Below, piece by piece: positions 8,958 through 15,516 of a DNA stretch of 16,818 nucleotides. A model generated the notes under the pieces. It was not told the origin of the DNA. It saw only the letters and a list, made by a program, of their open reading frames with translations, and did not search any database. The position numbers and the translations under genes are program-made. Position 1 is the stretch's first letter. Every line of letters starts with the position of its first letter. The DNA comes from Eimeria necatrix (Eukaryota; Apicomplexa; Conoidasida; Eucoccidiorida; Eimeriidae), in the NCBI RefSeq assembly GCF_000499385.1, contig NW_013654631.1, positions 1-16,818 on the forward strand, written 5' to 3'.

Positions 8958-9146
8958 CACCTGCATAGAGTCTGCGCTGACGATTTCCGCCTGGACTCCT
9001 TTGTCCTTTAACTTCATGCACAAGTCAAAAGCCAAGCGGGACTTGCCCACGCCTGTGGGGCCAATTATGAACAGCACTTTAGGAAGCTGCTGCTGCTGCT
9101 GCTGCTGCTGCTGCAGCGGCTGCTGCTGCTGCTCTTGCAGCGGCAT
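3422..9146 (-). CDS. tRNA dimethylallyltransferase (tRNA isopentenyltransferase), at least 13 exons
   Basis: Adds dimethylallyl from DMAPP to A37 of tRNAs reading UNN codons (i6A37). Exons, all phase-consistent: 8961-9146, 8300-8437, 7928-8051, 7607-7665, 7428-7478, 6947-7011, 6506-6593, 5694-6033, 5298-5579, 5150-5206, 4910-4972, 3769-3811, and 3539 to 3449 or 3422. Landmarks: P-loop GPTGVGKS (residues 29-36); [122 protein letters not shown]; then C503-x2-C506-x12-H519-x6-C526. The finger places it with the eukaryotic TRIT1/Mod5 type. In-frame Gly/Pro/Gln repeats enlarge exons 8 and 9. The start chosen is the ATG at 9146, but the frame stays open to an ATG at 9626. The donor of exon 3 (AAA|GTCAAA) is weak, and exons 12-13 are less certain than 1-11. 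Confidence 0.9.
3449..3539 (-). other. IPT C-terminal zinc-finger exon
   Basis: Acceptor GCGCTTCAG; the first base completes Lys from the previous AA. The product reads [20 protein letters not shown] then LLAPRRC. The spacing C-x2-C-x12-H is that of a TRIT1-type finger, with Cys in place of the final His at x6. It either splices at GCA|GTCCAA (3448) or reads into the adjoining telomere-like tract and stops at TAA 3422-3424. Confidence 0.7.
3563..3606. repeat. telomere-like TTTAGGG units in IPT intron 12
   Basis: Two short TTTAGGG clusters separated by GGAAACCCTTA, within the intron 3540-3768. Confidence 0.85.
3812..4909 (-). other. IPT intron 11, AT- and pyrimidine-rich
   Basis: About 1.1 kb between donor GTTAGT (4909) and acceptor GTTCTGCAG (3812). 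On the plus strand it has a long T/C-rich stretch (about 4080-4660), then interrupted (ATT)n up to about 4797. No coding signal was seen. A few AAACCCT-like words precede exon 11 at 4987-5055, in intron 10. Confidence 0.7.
4620..4797. repeat. (ATT)n microsatellite
   Basis: An interrupted ATT/ACT triplet tract, cleanest at about 4727-4797. It produces poly-Ile, poly-Tyr and poly-Asn frames that are not genes. Confidence 0.9.
5105..5137. repeat. telomere-like AAACCCT tract in IPT intron 10
   Basis: Four AAACCCT units 13 bases beyond the end of exon 10 (5150). In the gene sense this is AATTTAGGGTTTAGGG shortly after donor GTGAGA. Confidence 0.9.
5239..5296. repeat. telomere-like TTTAGGG tract that abuts and forms the IPT exon 9 donor
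   Basis: Eight TTTAGGG units make up most of the 91-base intron 9 (5207-5297). In the gene sense exon 9 ends GACG and the intron begins GTAAACCCTAAACCC, so the 5' splice site GTAAAC is made from the repeat unit itself. Confidence 0.9.
5298..5579 (-). other. IPT exon 9 with in-frame Gly-Pro-Gln repeat
   Basis: Acceptor GGCGTGTAG, then [13 protein letters not shown], about 8 units of GGPQ-like repeat (about 5470-5550), then [19 protein letters not shown] and [18 protein letters not shown]. Donor G|GTAAAC is formed by the first bases of a telomere-like tract. The repeat replaces a variable loop between the YKEF and tRNA-binding KRQ..W segments. Confidence 0.8.
5631..5669. repeat. telomere-like AAACCCT tract in IPT intron 8
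   Basis: Five AAACCCT-type units in the 114-base intron 5580-5693, 25 bases from the exon 8 donor. Confidence 0.9.
5694..6033 (-). other. IPT exon 8 with in-frame GGGGGCCCCC repeat insertion
   Basis: Acceptor TTTTATTTTCAG, then [19 protein letters not shown] (the family's GLleEv helix). About 60 residues of Gly/Pro/Gln/Ala repeat (about 5783-5965) follow, then [21 protein letters not shown] and VLQGIG|. The donor is GTGAGA. The open frame runs uninterrupted through the repeat and both ends match the family, so the repeat is probably translated as a linker. An undetected intron removing it cannot be excluded, but no obvious GT...AG pair does so. Confidence 0.75.
6120..6322. repeat. (TAAATA)-type hexamer array in IPT intron 7
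   Basis: Tandem AAATATAAATGTAAATAT units, AT-rich, running from shortly after the acceptor of exon 8 through much of intron 7 (6034-6505). Confidence 0.9.
6594..6606. repeat. CTGTACATACACC, palindrome relative at the IPT exon 7 acceptor
   Basis: In the gene sense this is GGTGTATGTACAG|C. The acceptor AG of exon 7 is the last two bases of a diverged copy of the GGTGTACGTACACC motif. Confidence 0.7.
6648..6853. repeat. (TGCATGCA)n array in IPT intron 6
   Basis: About 200 bp of TGCATGCATGCATGCA runs separated by TAATTGCATGCA spacers, a higher-order unit of roughly 24-32 bp. It lies wholly in the intron 6594-6946. TGCATGC is a known binding word of an apicomplexan AP2 domain in Plasmodium and Cryptosporidium. 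Use as a binding array here is conjecture. Confidence 0.9.
7032..7110. repeat. (TTAA)n tract in IPT intron 5
   Basis: About 19 units of the self-complementary tetranucleotide TTAA, starting about 20 bases upstream of the exon 6 acceptor in the gene sense. Confidence 0.9.
7208..7262. repeat. (CAG)n tract in IPT intron 5
   Basis: Near-perfect CAG on the plus strand, CTG in the gene sense. A second tract at about 7360-7404 lies in the same intron, close to donor GTTAGC of exon 5. Confidence 0.95.
7711..7862. repeat. CAG then CTG tracts in IPT intron 3
   Basis: (CAG)n meets (CTG)n in an inverted arrangement at about 7711-7760, with further CTG at 7806-7862. It could fold as a hairpin in the pre-mRNA between exons 3 and 4. 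Confidence 0.85.
8054..8103. repeat. (CAG)n tract abutting the IPT exon 3 acceptor
   Basis: In the gene sense this is (CTG)n ending CTGCTGCAG|GTAAAA, so the triplet tract runs into the splice acceptor. A second tract, (CAG)n at about 8211-8255, lies in the same intron. Confidence 0.9.
8455..8822. repeat. (CTAG)n / GCTAGCTGG array in IPT intron 1
   Basis: About 370 bp of CTAG/GCTAGC tetranucleotides with CTGG, CTGTAG and CTGCAG variants, in the intron 8438-8960. The unit is self-complementary. It is probably related to the arrays at 9993-10190 and 10790-10910. Confidence 0.9.
8908..8956. repeat. CTG tract abutting the IPT exon 1 donor
   Basis: In the gene sense, donor CAG|GTGAAC is followed at once by (AGC)n. 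Without splicing the frame would continue as poly-Ser. Confidence 0.9.
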
Positions 9147-9626
9147 GGCGGCGGCTGCAGCGCACAAGCGGGAGCTAGAGGGGTCCCAAGAAGAATATTT
9201 CTGTAAATTATTCCTAAAAGTAAAAGAAAATGGAGAAAAAGGTGAAGTTTCAGCGGAAAAAATACTTTTGAAACGATGCGCCGACGCGGCGGAGGGCGGC
9301 GCGGTGGATGAGGTGTACGTACACCCCAGTTTTCGGGAGTCTGTGCAGCTCTTGCAAAGACTTTTTGAATTTAAAAATGAAAGGTATTTTTCATTTATAT
9401 TTATTTTTTGATTTTCAATTAAATTTCCGCCTTCAATTCGCTGCGGAAGGGGCCCGGGGGCCCCGGGGGCCCCACGCAGTGCTGCCGCGATGCTGCTGCT
9501 GCTGCTGCTGAAGTGCAGCGGCGTTTCTTTGAATTGTTTTGAACTGAAAATGAATTTTAAAGAATTTGAATTCGAAATTGAATTCGAAATTAAAACAAAA
9601 AAGCACAGAAGAAGCAACACAGACAT
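9147..9626 (-). other. possible N-terminal extension or 5' UTR of the tRNA-IPT
   Basis: The reading frame of exon 1 stays open upstream for 160 codons to an ATG at 9626, whose product would start MSVLLLLCFFVLISNSISN, hydrophobic like a signal sequence. The intervening peptide is Ser-rich and includes palindrome-derived CTYTS and Ser/Gly/Pro-repeat residues. The ATG at 9146 sits in a better context (GCCGCCATG). The region is more likely 5' UTR, but organelle targeting cannot be excluded. Confidence 0.35.
9312..9325. repeat. GGTGTACGTACACC palindrome, copy 5
   Basis: Perfect palindrome about 165 bases upstream of the IPT start codon. With its flank CCAG it is an 18-bp exact match to 2608-2625. 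Confidence 0.9.
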
Positions 9627-9777
9627 ACCCCGTTGCTTTTTCCCCCAAATTCGCAAAAAAAGGATCAAAAAATGAATTTTAAGTCCCCAAAAACAAAAAT
9701 TTAGATCTAAAAGTGCAATTTTAAACAACTAGTTCATTTACAATGATCCAAAACTTTGTTGAAGCACTAGGGCCCTC

Positions 9778-9880
9778 TCCTGTGGGCCCCCAGGGGGCCC
9801 CCAGGGGGCCCCAAGGGGCCCCCCGGGGCCTCGGGGGCCCCCAGGGGGCCCCTGGGGGCCCCTGGGGGGCCCCCTGGGTA
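9778..9880. repeat. GGGGGCCCCC(A/T)G repeat array, intergenic
   Basis: Units of about 12 bp, the same family as the translated repeats in IPT exons 8-9 and V-PPase exon 4, here outside any recognised gene. Confidence 0.85.
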
Positions 9881-9992
9881 AAATTCTATGGAGGATGAGA
9901 TCAAAGTGAATCTTTCTTTTGGGGAAATTTAGTTTAAATTTTTTGAGTAAAAGAGAGAAAATGTGGTTCCAATTATTATTTCTGTTACACAG

Positions 9993-10190
9993 CTGGCCAC
10001 AGCTAGCCACAGCTAGCCACAGCTAGCCACAGCTAGCCACAGCTAGTCACAGCTAGCTACAGCTAGCCACAGCTAGCTACGGCTAAACCTATCTAGCTGC
10101 AGCTAGCCACAGCTAGCCACAGCCAGCCACAGCTAGCCACAGATAGCCACAGCTAGCCACAGCTAGCCACAGCTAGCCACAGCTAGCTAG
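9993..10190. repeat. CACAGCTAGC tandem array
   Basis: About 20 copies of the 10-bp unit (A)GCTAGCCAC with few variants, more regular than the array at 8455. Confidence 0.9.
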
Positions 10191-10250
10191 TCCTTTTCTG
10201 AGTCTGCACAGACAGCCGAGCCAGCAAGGCCCCCAAACCCCTTCAGCCAT

Positions 10251-10281
10251 AAACCCTAAACCCTAAACCCTAAACCCTAAA
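10251..10281. repeat. telomere-like AAACCCT tract, intergenic
   Basis: About four AAACCCT units. Confidence 0.9.
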
Positions 10282-10438
10282 CTTGAATTTTCTTAGGATT
10301 CGGAGTTAGATCTATTTTTGTTTCCTTCGAATTTCCTTTTCAGCTTTTCACCCTAATCCCGAAAATAAATAAAACGAATTACCCATTTTATTTATTTATT
10401 TATTTTTCTTTCTTTTCTTTATTTAAAAAAATAAAAAA

Positions 10439-10522
10439 GATATTCCCCTGGAGGAACTCAAAGCCCTGTGTGCTGAGTTCAGCGCCTGCCCAGCGCTCAA
10501 AACCCTAAACCCTAAACCCTAA
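10439..10522 (+). other. protein-like orphan segment running into a telomere tract
   Basis: After a T-rich then A-rich stretch the plus strand reads DIPLEELKALCAEFSACP then ALKTLNPKP and stop, with the TAA provided by the telomere-like repeat at 10499-10534. It looks coding in composition but has no recognised family. A plausible acceptor (CCTTTTCAG) lies at about 10343. It could be a last exon of an unrecognised plus-strand gene. Confidence 0.25.
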
Positions 10523-10534
10523 ACCCTAAACCCT
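10499..10534. repeat. telomere-like AAACCCT tract, intergenic
   Basis: About five AAACCCT units. Confidence 0.9.
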
Positions 10535-10789
10535 ACACTTCCTCTGAGAGGTCCAGAGTTTCTGAGGGTTGGGGGTTTGCTGCAGCAGCAGCTGCAAGCG
10601 GGTCCTTGACGTTAGAAATTGAATTGGGAAAATTTAAATAAATTGAATTAAATGGTTTTATTAATGAATTAGAAAAAACATAATTAAATTAAATCAAATA
10701 CTTTTATTTAATTCAATTAAAAATCAAAAGACAGCAAGTGTGTAGCGCTGAGGCCATTACTTAGAATCGGCTGCGGAGCCCGCAGCAAG

Positions 10790-10910
10790 CTGCAGCAAGC
10801 TACGGCTAGCCGTGGCTAGCTGCAGCTAGCTGCAGCTAGCCACTAGGGCCCCAACAGCTAGCTGCAGCTAGCTGCAGCTAGCTGTGGCTAGCTGGGGCTA
10901 GCCAGTGGGG
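10790..10910. repeat. GCTAGCTGCA / GCTAGC array
   Basis: A third CTAG-type array, with GCTAGCTGCA units interrupted by GGGGCCCC words. Confidence 0.85.
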
Positions 10911-11383
10911 CCCCGGGAGCGCAAGTCCAGGCGGGAGTGCAGGCGGGGTGTGCAGAGCAGCCGCTGCTGCGCTGCTGCTGCTGCTGGGAAGCAAATTGCG
11001 TCTTTAATGGACCAAATTATTTCCATTTCAATTATTTGGAGTTTTAATTTGGCTTTTAGTAGCGGAAAGTCAGAGACACACGCAGCAGCAGGAGCGCAGC
11101 AGCACGTCACCCTCCGTGCAGCGGGTCTGTGGGCTTCTGCGGGCGAAAGCGGCGCTTTTTGCGGCTAAATCCGGGAAATAAAGAAATTTAAATTTGAATA
11201 AAAGGAAAATAAACTATTTTAAAAAGCAACTGGGGCTTGGAACCCCGCGGAAGTCCCGGGATCTGCGCAGACAAGCAACGTGCAGCCGAGCAGCTGTGAC
11301 GGCAGCGCCGCAGCACCCAGTGCTGCTGCTGCTGCGCAGTTTGCTGCTGCAGCACTGTCTTCTGGACTTTTTTGACTTTGCAG

Positions 11384-11536
11384 TTCGGCGAAAACAGAAA
11401 AAACACCCAAAGGGATGAAAGCCAGCTTCTGAAAGGCCCCTCTTGGCGTCCTGGGGCAGCAGACCGCGACGCGCGCCGCTGCGCGGTGTGTGCGGAATCC
11501 GCCGGAAAAAGGATCAAATTGAGCTGTTTTCAGTGA
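11384..11536 (+). other. possible orphan exon after a strong acceptor
   Basis: Acceptor TTTTTTGACTTTGCAG precedes a 50-codon open frame beginning FGENRKNTQRDESQLLKG and ending SCFQ-stop at 11534-11536. An internal CGCG|GTGTGT could be a donor. Not recognised; it may be a 5' UTR exon of the V-PPase. Confidence 0.25.
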
Positions 11537-11857
11537 GGAATTTCAATTAAAATAAATTAAAAGAATTAAAGTAGCTGCAAAACTGCGAAATAAGCCGCGG
11601 AAGACGCGCGGCGCTGCTGCGTTTCGCGAAACCGCTCGAGTTCGTTCAAGTTGCACTGCACGGTGTCGCTGCTGCTGCTGCAGGATTCCAGTTTGCGATC
11701 TTGCGTTTTTCTGGCGATTTTTTGGTCTTTTTTGCATTTTTTTGTTTTATTTGAATAGATTTGGGTCTTTGCGACGCAAAGGAGCCGGCTTTCGGCGGGC
11801 GTGGGTGCGCGAGACGGAATTGAGCGCCGCTTTCCACTTCTTGAATGCGACACGCCG

Positions 11858-12276
11858 ATGGGGCCGCTCTCCGAAAGCGCCACTCTGTGGGCGCTGCTGC
11901 TGCCGCCAGCAGCGGGACTTCTCTGGGCTGCTTATCAGGCCTGGAGGATTTCCCAAGTGAAGCTCGAGGGGCCCCCCGAGGGCGACAACAAGCGGCTGAC
12001 AGACCGCCTCTACGTCGAAGTGAGCCGCAGCAGCAGCAGCAGCAGCAGCAGCAGCGCAATGCAGCAGCAGCAGCAGCAGCAGCAGCAGTGTGTGGGTGGG
12101 TGTGCTGCTGCTGCGCAGGCAGCTAGCAGCGTGCAGGAGCAGCTGGAGTCGATGAAGACAATTGCGAAGAACATTGCGGAAGGCGCCGACACTTTTCTTC
12201 TCCAGGAGTTCCGCTACATCCTCGTTTACGTAGTGGTCTTCTCCGCCGTCCTTTGCTTCGCCATCGGCCCCTGTGA

Positions 12277-12327
<51 letters not shown>

Positions 12328-12423
12328 ATTACACCGCAGTCCCAGAATAGGACTAGGAGCCCGTGTGCGCACATGTGCTGTTGCTGCTGCTGCTGCTGCT
12401 GCAACACAACAGCAGCAACAGCA

Positions 12424-12455
<32 letters not shown>

Positions 12456-12797
12456 TGCAGCAACAGCAGCAAATACTGCACCTGCTGCTGCTGCTGCTGC
12501 TGCAGGGACGATGGTGGCGTTTGTGGTGGGGTGTTTGACGTCGATGGTGAGCGGGTACTTGGGGATGAAGATCGCAGTCTACGCGAACCTGCGGGCCTGC
12601 CACGAGGCGTGGGGGGAGCTGGGATCGTTGGGATCGTCTTTTGGGATCGCCTTGCGCGGCGGGATCGTCATGGGCTTCGCCCTCGTCTCCCTGGCCCTCT
12701 TCAGTCTCCTCGGCCTCACTCTCTTCTTCCGACTCCCCGCAGTCTTCGGGCCCAGGCCCGAGGACCAGGCCGCCCTCTTCGAAGCCCTCGCCGGTAC

Positions 12798-12854
<57 letters not shown>

Positions 12855-13719
12855 AGTGTTGCTGCTGTTGCTTCTCGTAGTTTGCTCTTGCTGCTGCTGC
12901 TGCTGCTTCTGCTCTTGCTGCTGCTGCTGCTGGTGAGTGGCAGTGGCAGTGGCAGTGGGGAGTGCCAGTGGGGAGTGTTAGTGGGGAGTGTTAGTGGGGA
13001 GTGGTGAGTGGCAGTGGCAAAGAAAGCAGCAGCAGCAGCAGCAGCCGCAGCAGCAAAAGCAGCAGCAGCAGCCGCAGCAGCAAAAGCAGCAAGTGCGGGC
13101 TCGTTCTAGGCAGCCAAGCCAGCAAAGGCAGCTAGTGGGGAGTGTTGGTGGGGAGCTGCTGGCAGCAATGCAAGCGCTTTCACCCTAAACCCTAAACCCT
13201 AAACCCTAAACCCTAAACCCTAGGCCGTGGCGGTGAGGAGAGAGGGCATAGAAGTGGAGAATTAGTTCCGATTCGAAACTTCGTCTTAGTGCTTTTCAAC
13301 CCAACTCCGCGGGAGCGCCAGAGGGCAGTGGGGACTCTCAGTGGCAGCGGCAGTGGCTGTGGCAGTCAGGAGTGGCAGTGGGCAGTTTAGTAAGGAGTGG
13401 CAGTGAGGAGTTTAGTAAGGAGTGGCAGTAAGGAGTTTAGTAAGGAGTTTAGTAAGGAGTGGCAGTCTCCTCATTAGTAAAGAGTGGCAGTGGCAGTGGC
13501 GGTGTCAGTGGGGAGTTTAGTAAGGAGTGGCAGTGGCGGTGTCAGTGGGGAGTTTAGTAAGGACTGGCAGTGGGCAGTTTAGTAAGGAGTGGCAGTAAGG
13601 AGTTTAGTAAAGAGTGGCAGTGAGGAGTGGCAGTGAGGAGTTTAGTAAAGAGTGGCAGTGGAGGGCGGAGTGGCAGAGTGGCCGCGTCAGTGGGGAGTGG
13701 TGGTGTTAGTGGGGAGTGG

Positions 13720-13768
<49 letters not shown>

Positions 13769-15477
13769 AGTGTTGCTGCTGTTGCTTCTCGTAGTTTGAG
13801 TGTTAGAGGGGAGTGGTGGTGTTGGTGGGGAGTGTTAGAGGTCAGTGGGGAGTGGCAGTGGTTAGTGGGGAATGTTCGAGGTCAGTGGGAGTGGTGGTGT
13901 CAGTGGAAAGTATTTAGTTATTCGTTTCCAGCTATTTATTTATTTATTTATTTCCAGTTATTCATGCATTTATTTACTCCCATTTATTTATTTATTTATG
14001 TTGGCAGTGGCAGTGGTTAGTGGGGAGTGGTGGTGTCAGTGGGGAGTGTTAGAGGTCAGTGGTGGTGTTGGAGGGGACTGGCAGTGGGGACTGCCAGTGG
14101 GGACTCTTCGGGGGACTCTGAGAGGACTCTTAGAGGGGACTCTTAGTGGGGACTCTTAGGGGGGACTCTTAGTGGGGACTGTTGGTGGGGACTCTTAGGG
14201 GGGGCTCTTAGTGGGGACTGTTGGTGGGGACTCTTAGGGGGGACTCTTAGTGGGGACTGTTGGTGGGGACTGGCAGTGCGGACTGGCAGTGGGGACTGTT
14301 AGTGGGGACTGGCAGTGCGGACTGGCAGTGGGGACTCTTAGTGGGGACTGGCAGTGGGGAGTGGCAGTGGCAGTGGGGACTCTTAGTGGGGACTGGCAGT
14401 GGGGACTCTTAGTGGGGAGTGGCAGTGGCAGTGGGGACTCTTAGGGGGGACTCTTAGTGGGGACTCTCAGTGGGGACTGGCAGTGTTAGTGGGGACTCTT
14501 AGTGGGGACTGTTAGAGGGGACTGGCAGTGGGGACTCTTAGTGGGGACTCTCAGTGGGGACTGTTAGTGGGGACTCTTAGAGGGGACTCTTAGAGGGGAC
14601 TCTTAGAGGGGACTCTTAGAGGGGACTCTTAGAGGGGACTGTTGGTGGGAGTGTTGGTGGGGAGTGGCAGTGTTAGTGGGGAGTGGTGGTGGTTGGTGGG
14701 GAGTGGCAGTGGGGACTGTTAGTGGGGACTCTTAGTGGGGACTGTTAGTGGGGAGTGTTGTTGTTAGTGTTGAGAGTTGGAGTTGAGACTTTTAGTTGAG
14801 ACTTTTAGTTGAGACTTTTAGTTGAGACTTTTAGTTGAGAGTTGGAGTTGAGAGTTGGAGTTGGAGTTGGAGTTGAGAGTTGGAGTTGGTGGAGTGGAGT
14901 GGCGAGCAGCTTGGGGGCTCCAGCACCTCAGCAGCGGCTGCGGCGGCAGCTGCTGCACTTGCTGCTGCTGCTGCTGCTGCTGCTGTTACTACTACTGTTG
15001 CTGCTGCTATTACTGTTGCTGCTGTTGCTTCGCGCAGTTTGCTCTTGCTGCTTCTGCTCTTGCTGCTGCTGCTGCTTCGCAGCAGCAACAACTGCTGCTG
15101 CTGCGAAGCAACAACTGCTGCTGCTGCGAAGCAACAACTGCTGCTGCTTTGCAGCAGCAACTGCTGCTGCTGCTGCTTCGCAGCAACAACTGCTGCTGCT
15201 GCTGCTGCTGCTGCAGGCTTTGGTCTGGGGGGTTCTTCCATAGCGCTGTTTGCCCGGGTGGGGGGTGGCATATACACGAAGGCGGCAGACGTGGGGGCTG
15301 ACCTCTCAGGCAAAAACGACTTCGGACTTCGCGAAGACGACCCCAGAAACCCCGCATGCATTGCCGATAATGTCGGAGACAACGTGGGGGACGTGGCGGG
15401 GATGGGTTCGGACTTGTTTGGTTCTTTTGCGGAGGCCAGCTGTGCTGCGCTGCTGCTGGCGGGGGCCTCTGTGGGGC

Positions 15478-15516
<39 letters not shown>

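Larger units (their letters stand above)
9147..11857. other. divergent IPT / V-PPase intergenic region
   Basis: About 2.7 kb between two divergently transcribed genes, presumably holding both promoters. It contains GGGGGCCCCC repeats (about 9450-9475 and 9778-9880), CTAG arrays, telomere-like tracts and AT-rich DNA. Unassigned protein-like stretches occur. On the plus strand these are 10439-10522 and 11384-11536, the latter following acceptor TTTTTTGACTTTGCAG. On the minus strand, about 11566-11690, a frame includes NELERFRETQQRRASSAAYF. None was recognised, and they could be UTR exons or a small gene. Confidence 0.5.
12794..15216 (+). other. V-PPase intron 3, 2.4 kb of satellite-like repeats
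   Basis: Donor CCG|GTACTC and acceptor CTGCTGCTGCAG|GC join EALAG to FGLGGSS, the conserved family sequence. The intron contains CTG tracts at both ends (12800-12853, about 14955-15216), a telomere-containing module (13153-13300) and several G-rich minisatellites. Coding-looking frames inside it are repeat artefacts. Confidence 0.9.

Noticed and set aside
9993..10190. CRISPR array
   Set aside because: The units are contiguous tandem repeats with no unique spacers, in a eukaryotic context.
11801..11857. An earlier V-PPase start
   Set aside because: The codon at 11801 is GTG; the first in-frame ATG is 11858, directly before the N-terminal membrane segment.
13652..14444. Gly/Val/Trp-rich frames in V-PPase intron 3
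   Set aside because: They follow minisatellite periodicity, and the flanking exons join precisely at conserved family residues without them.
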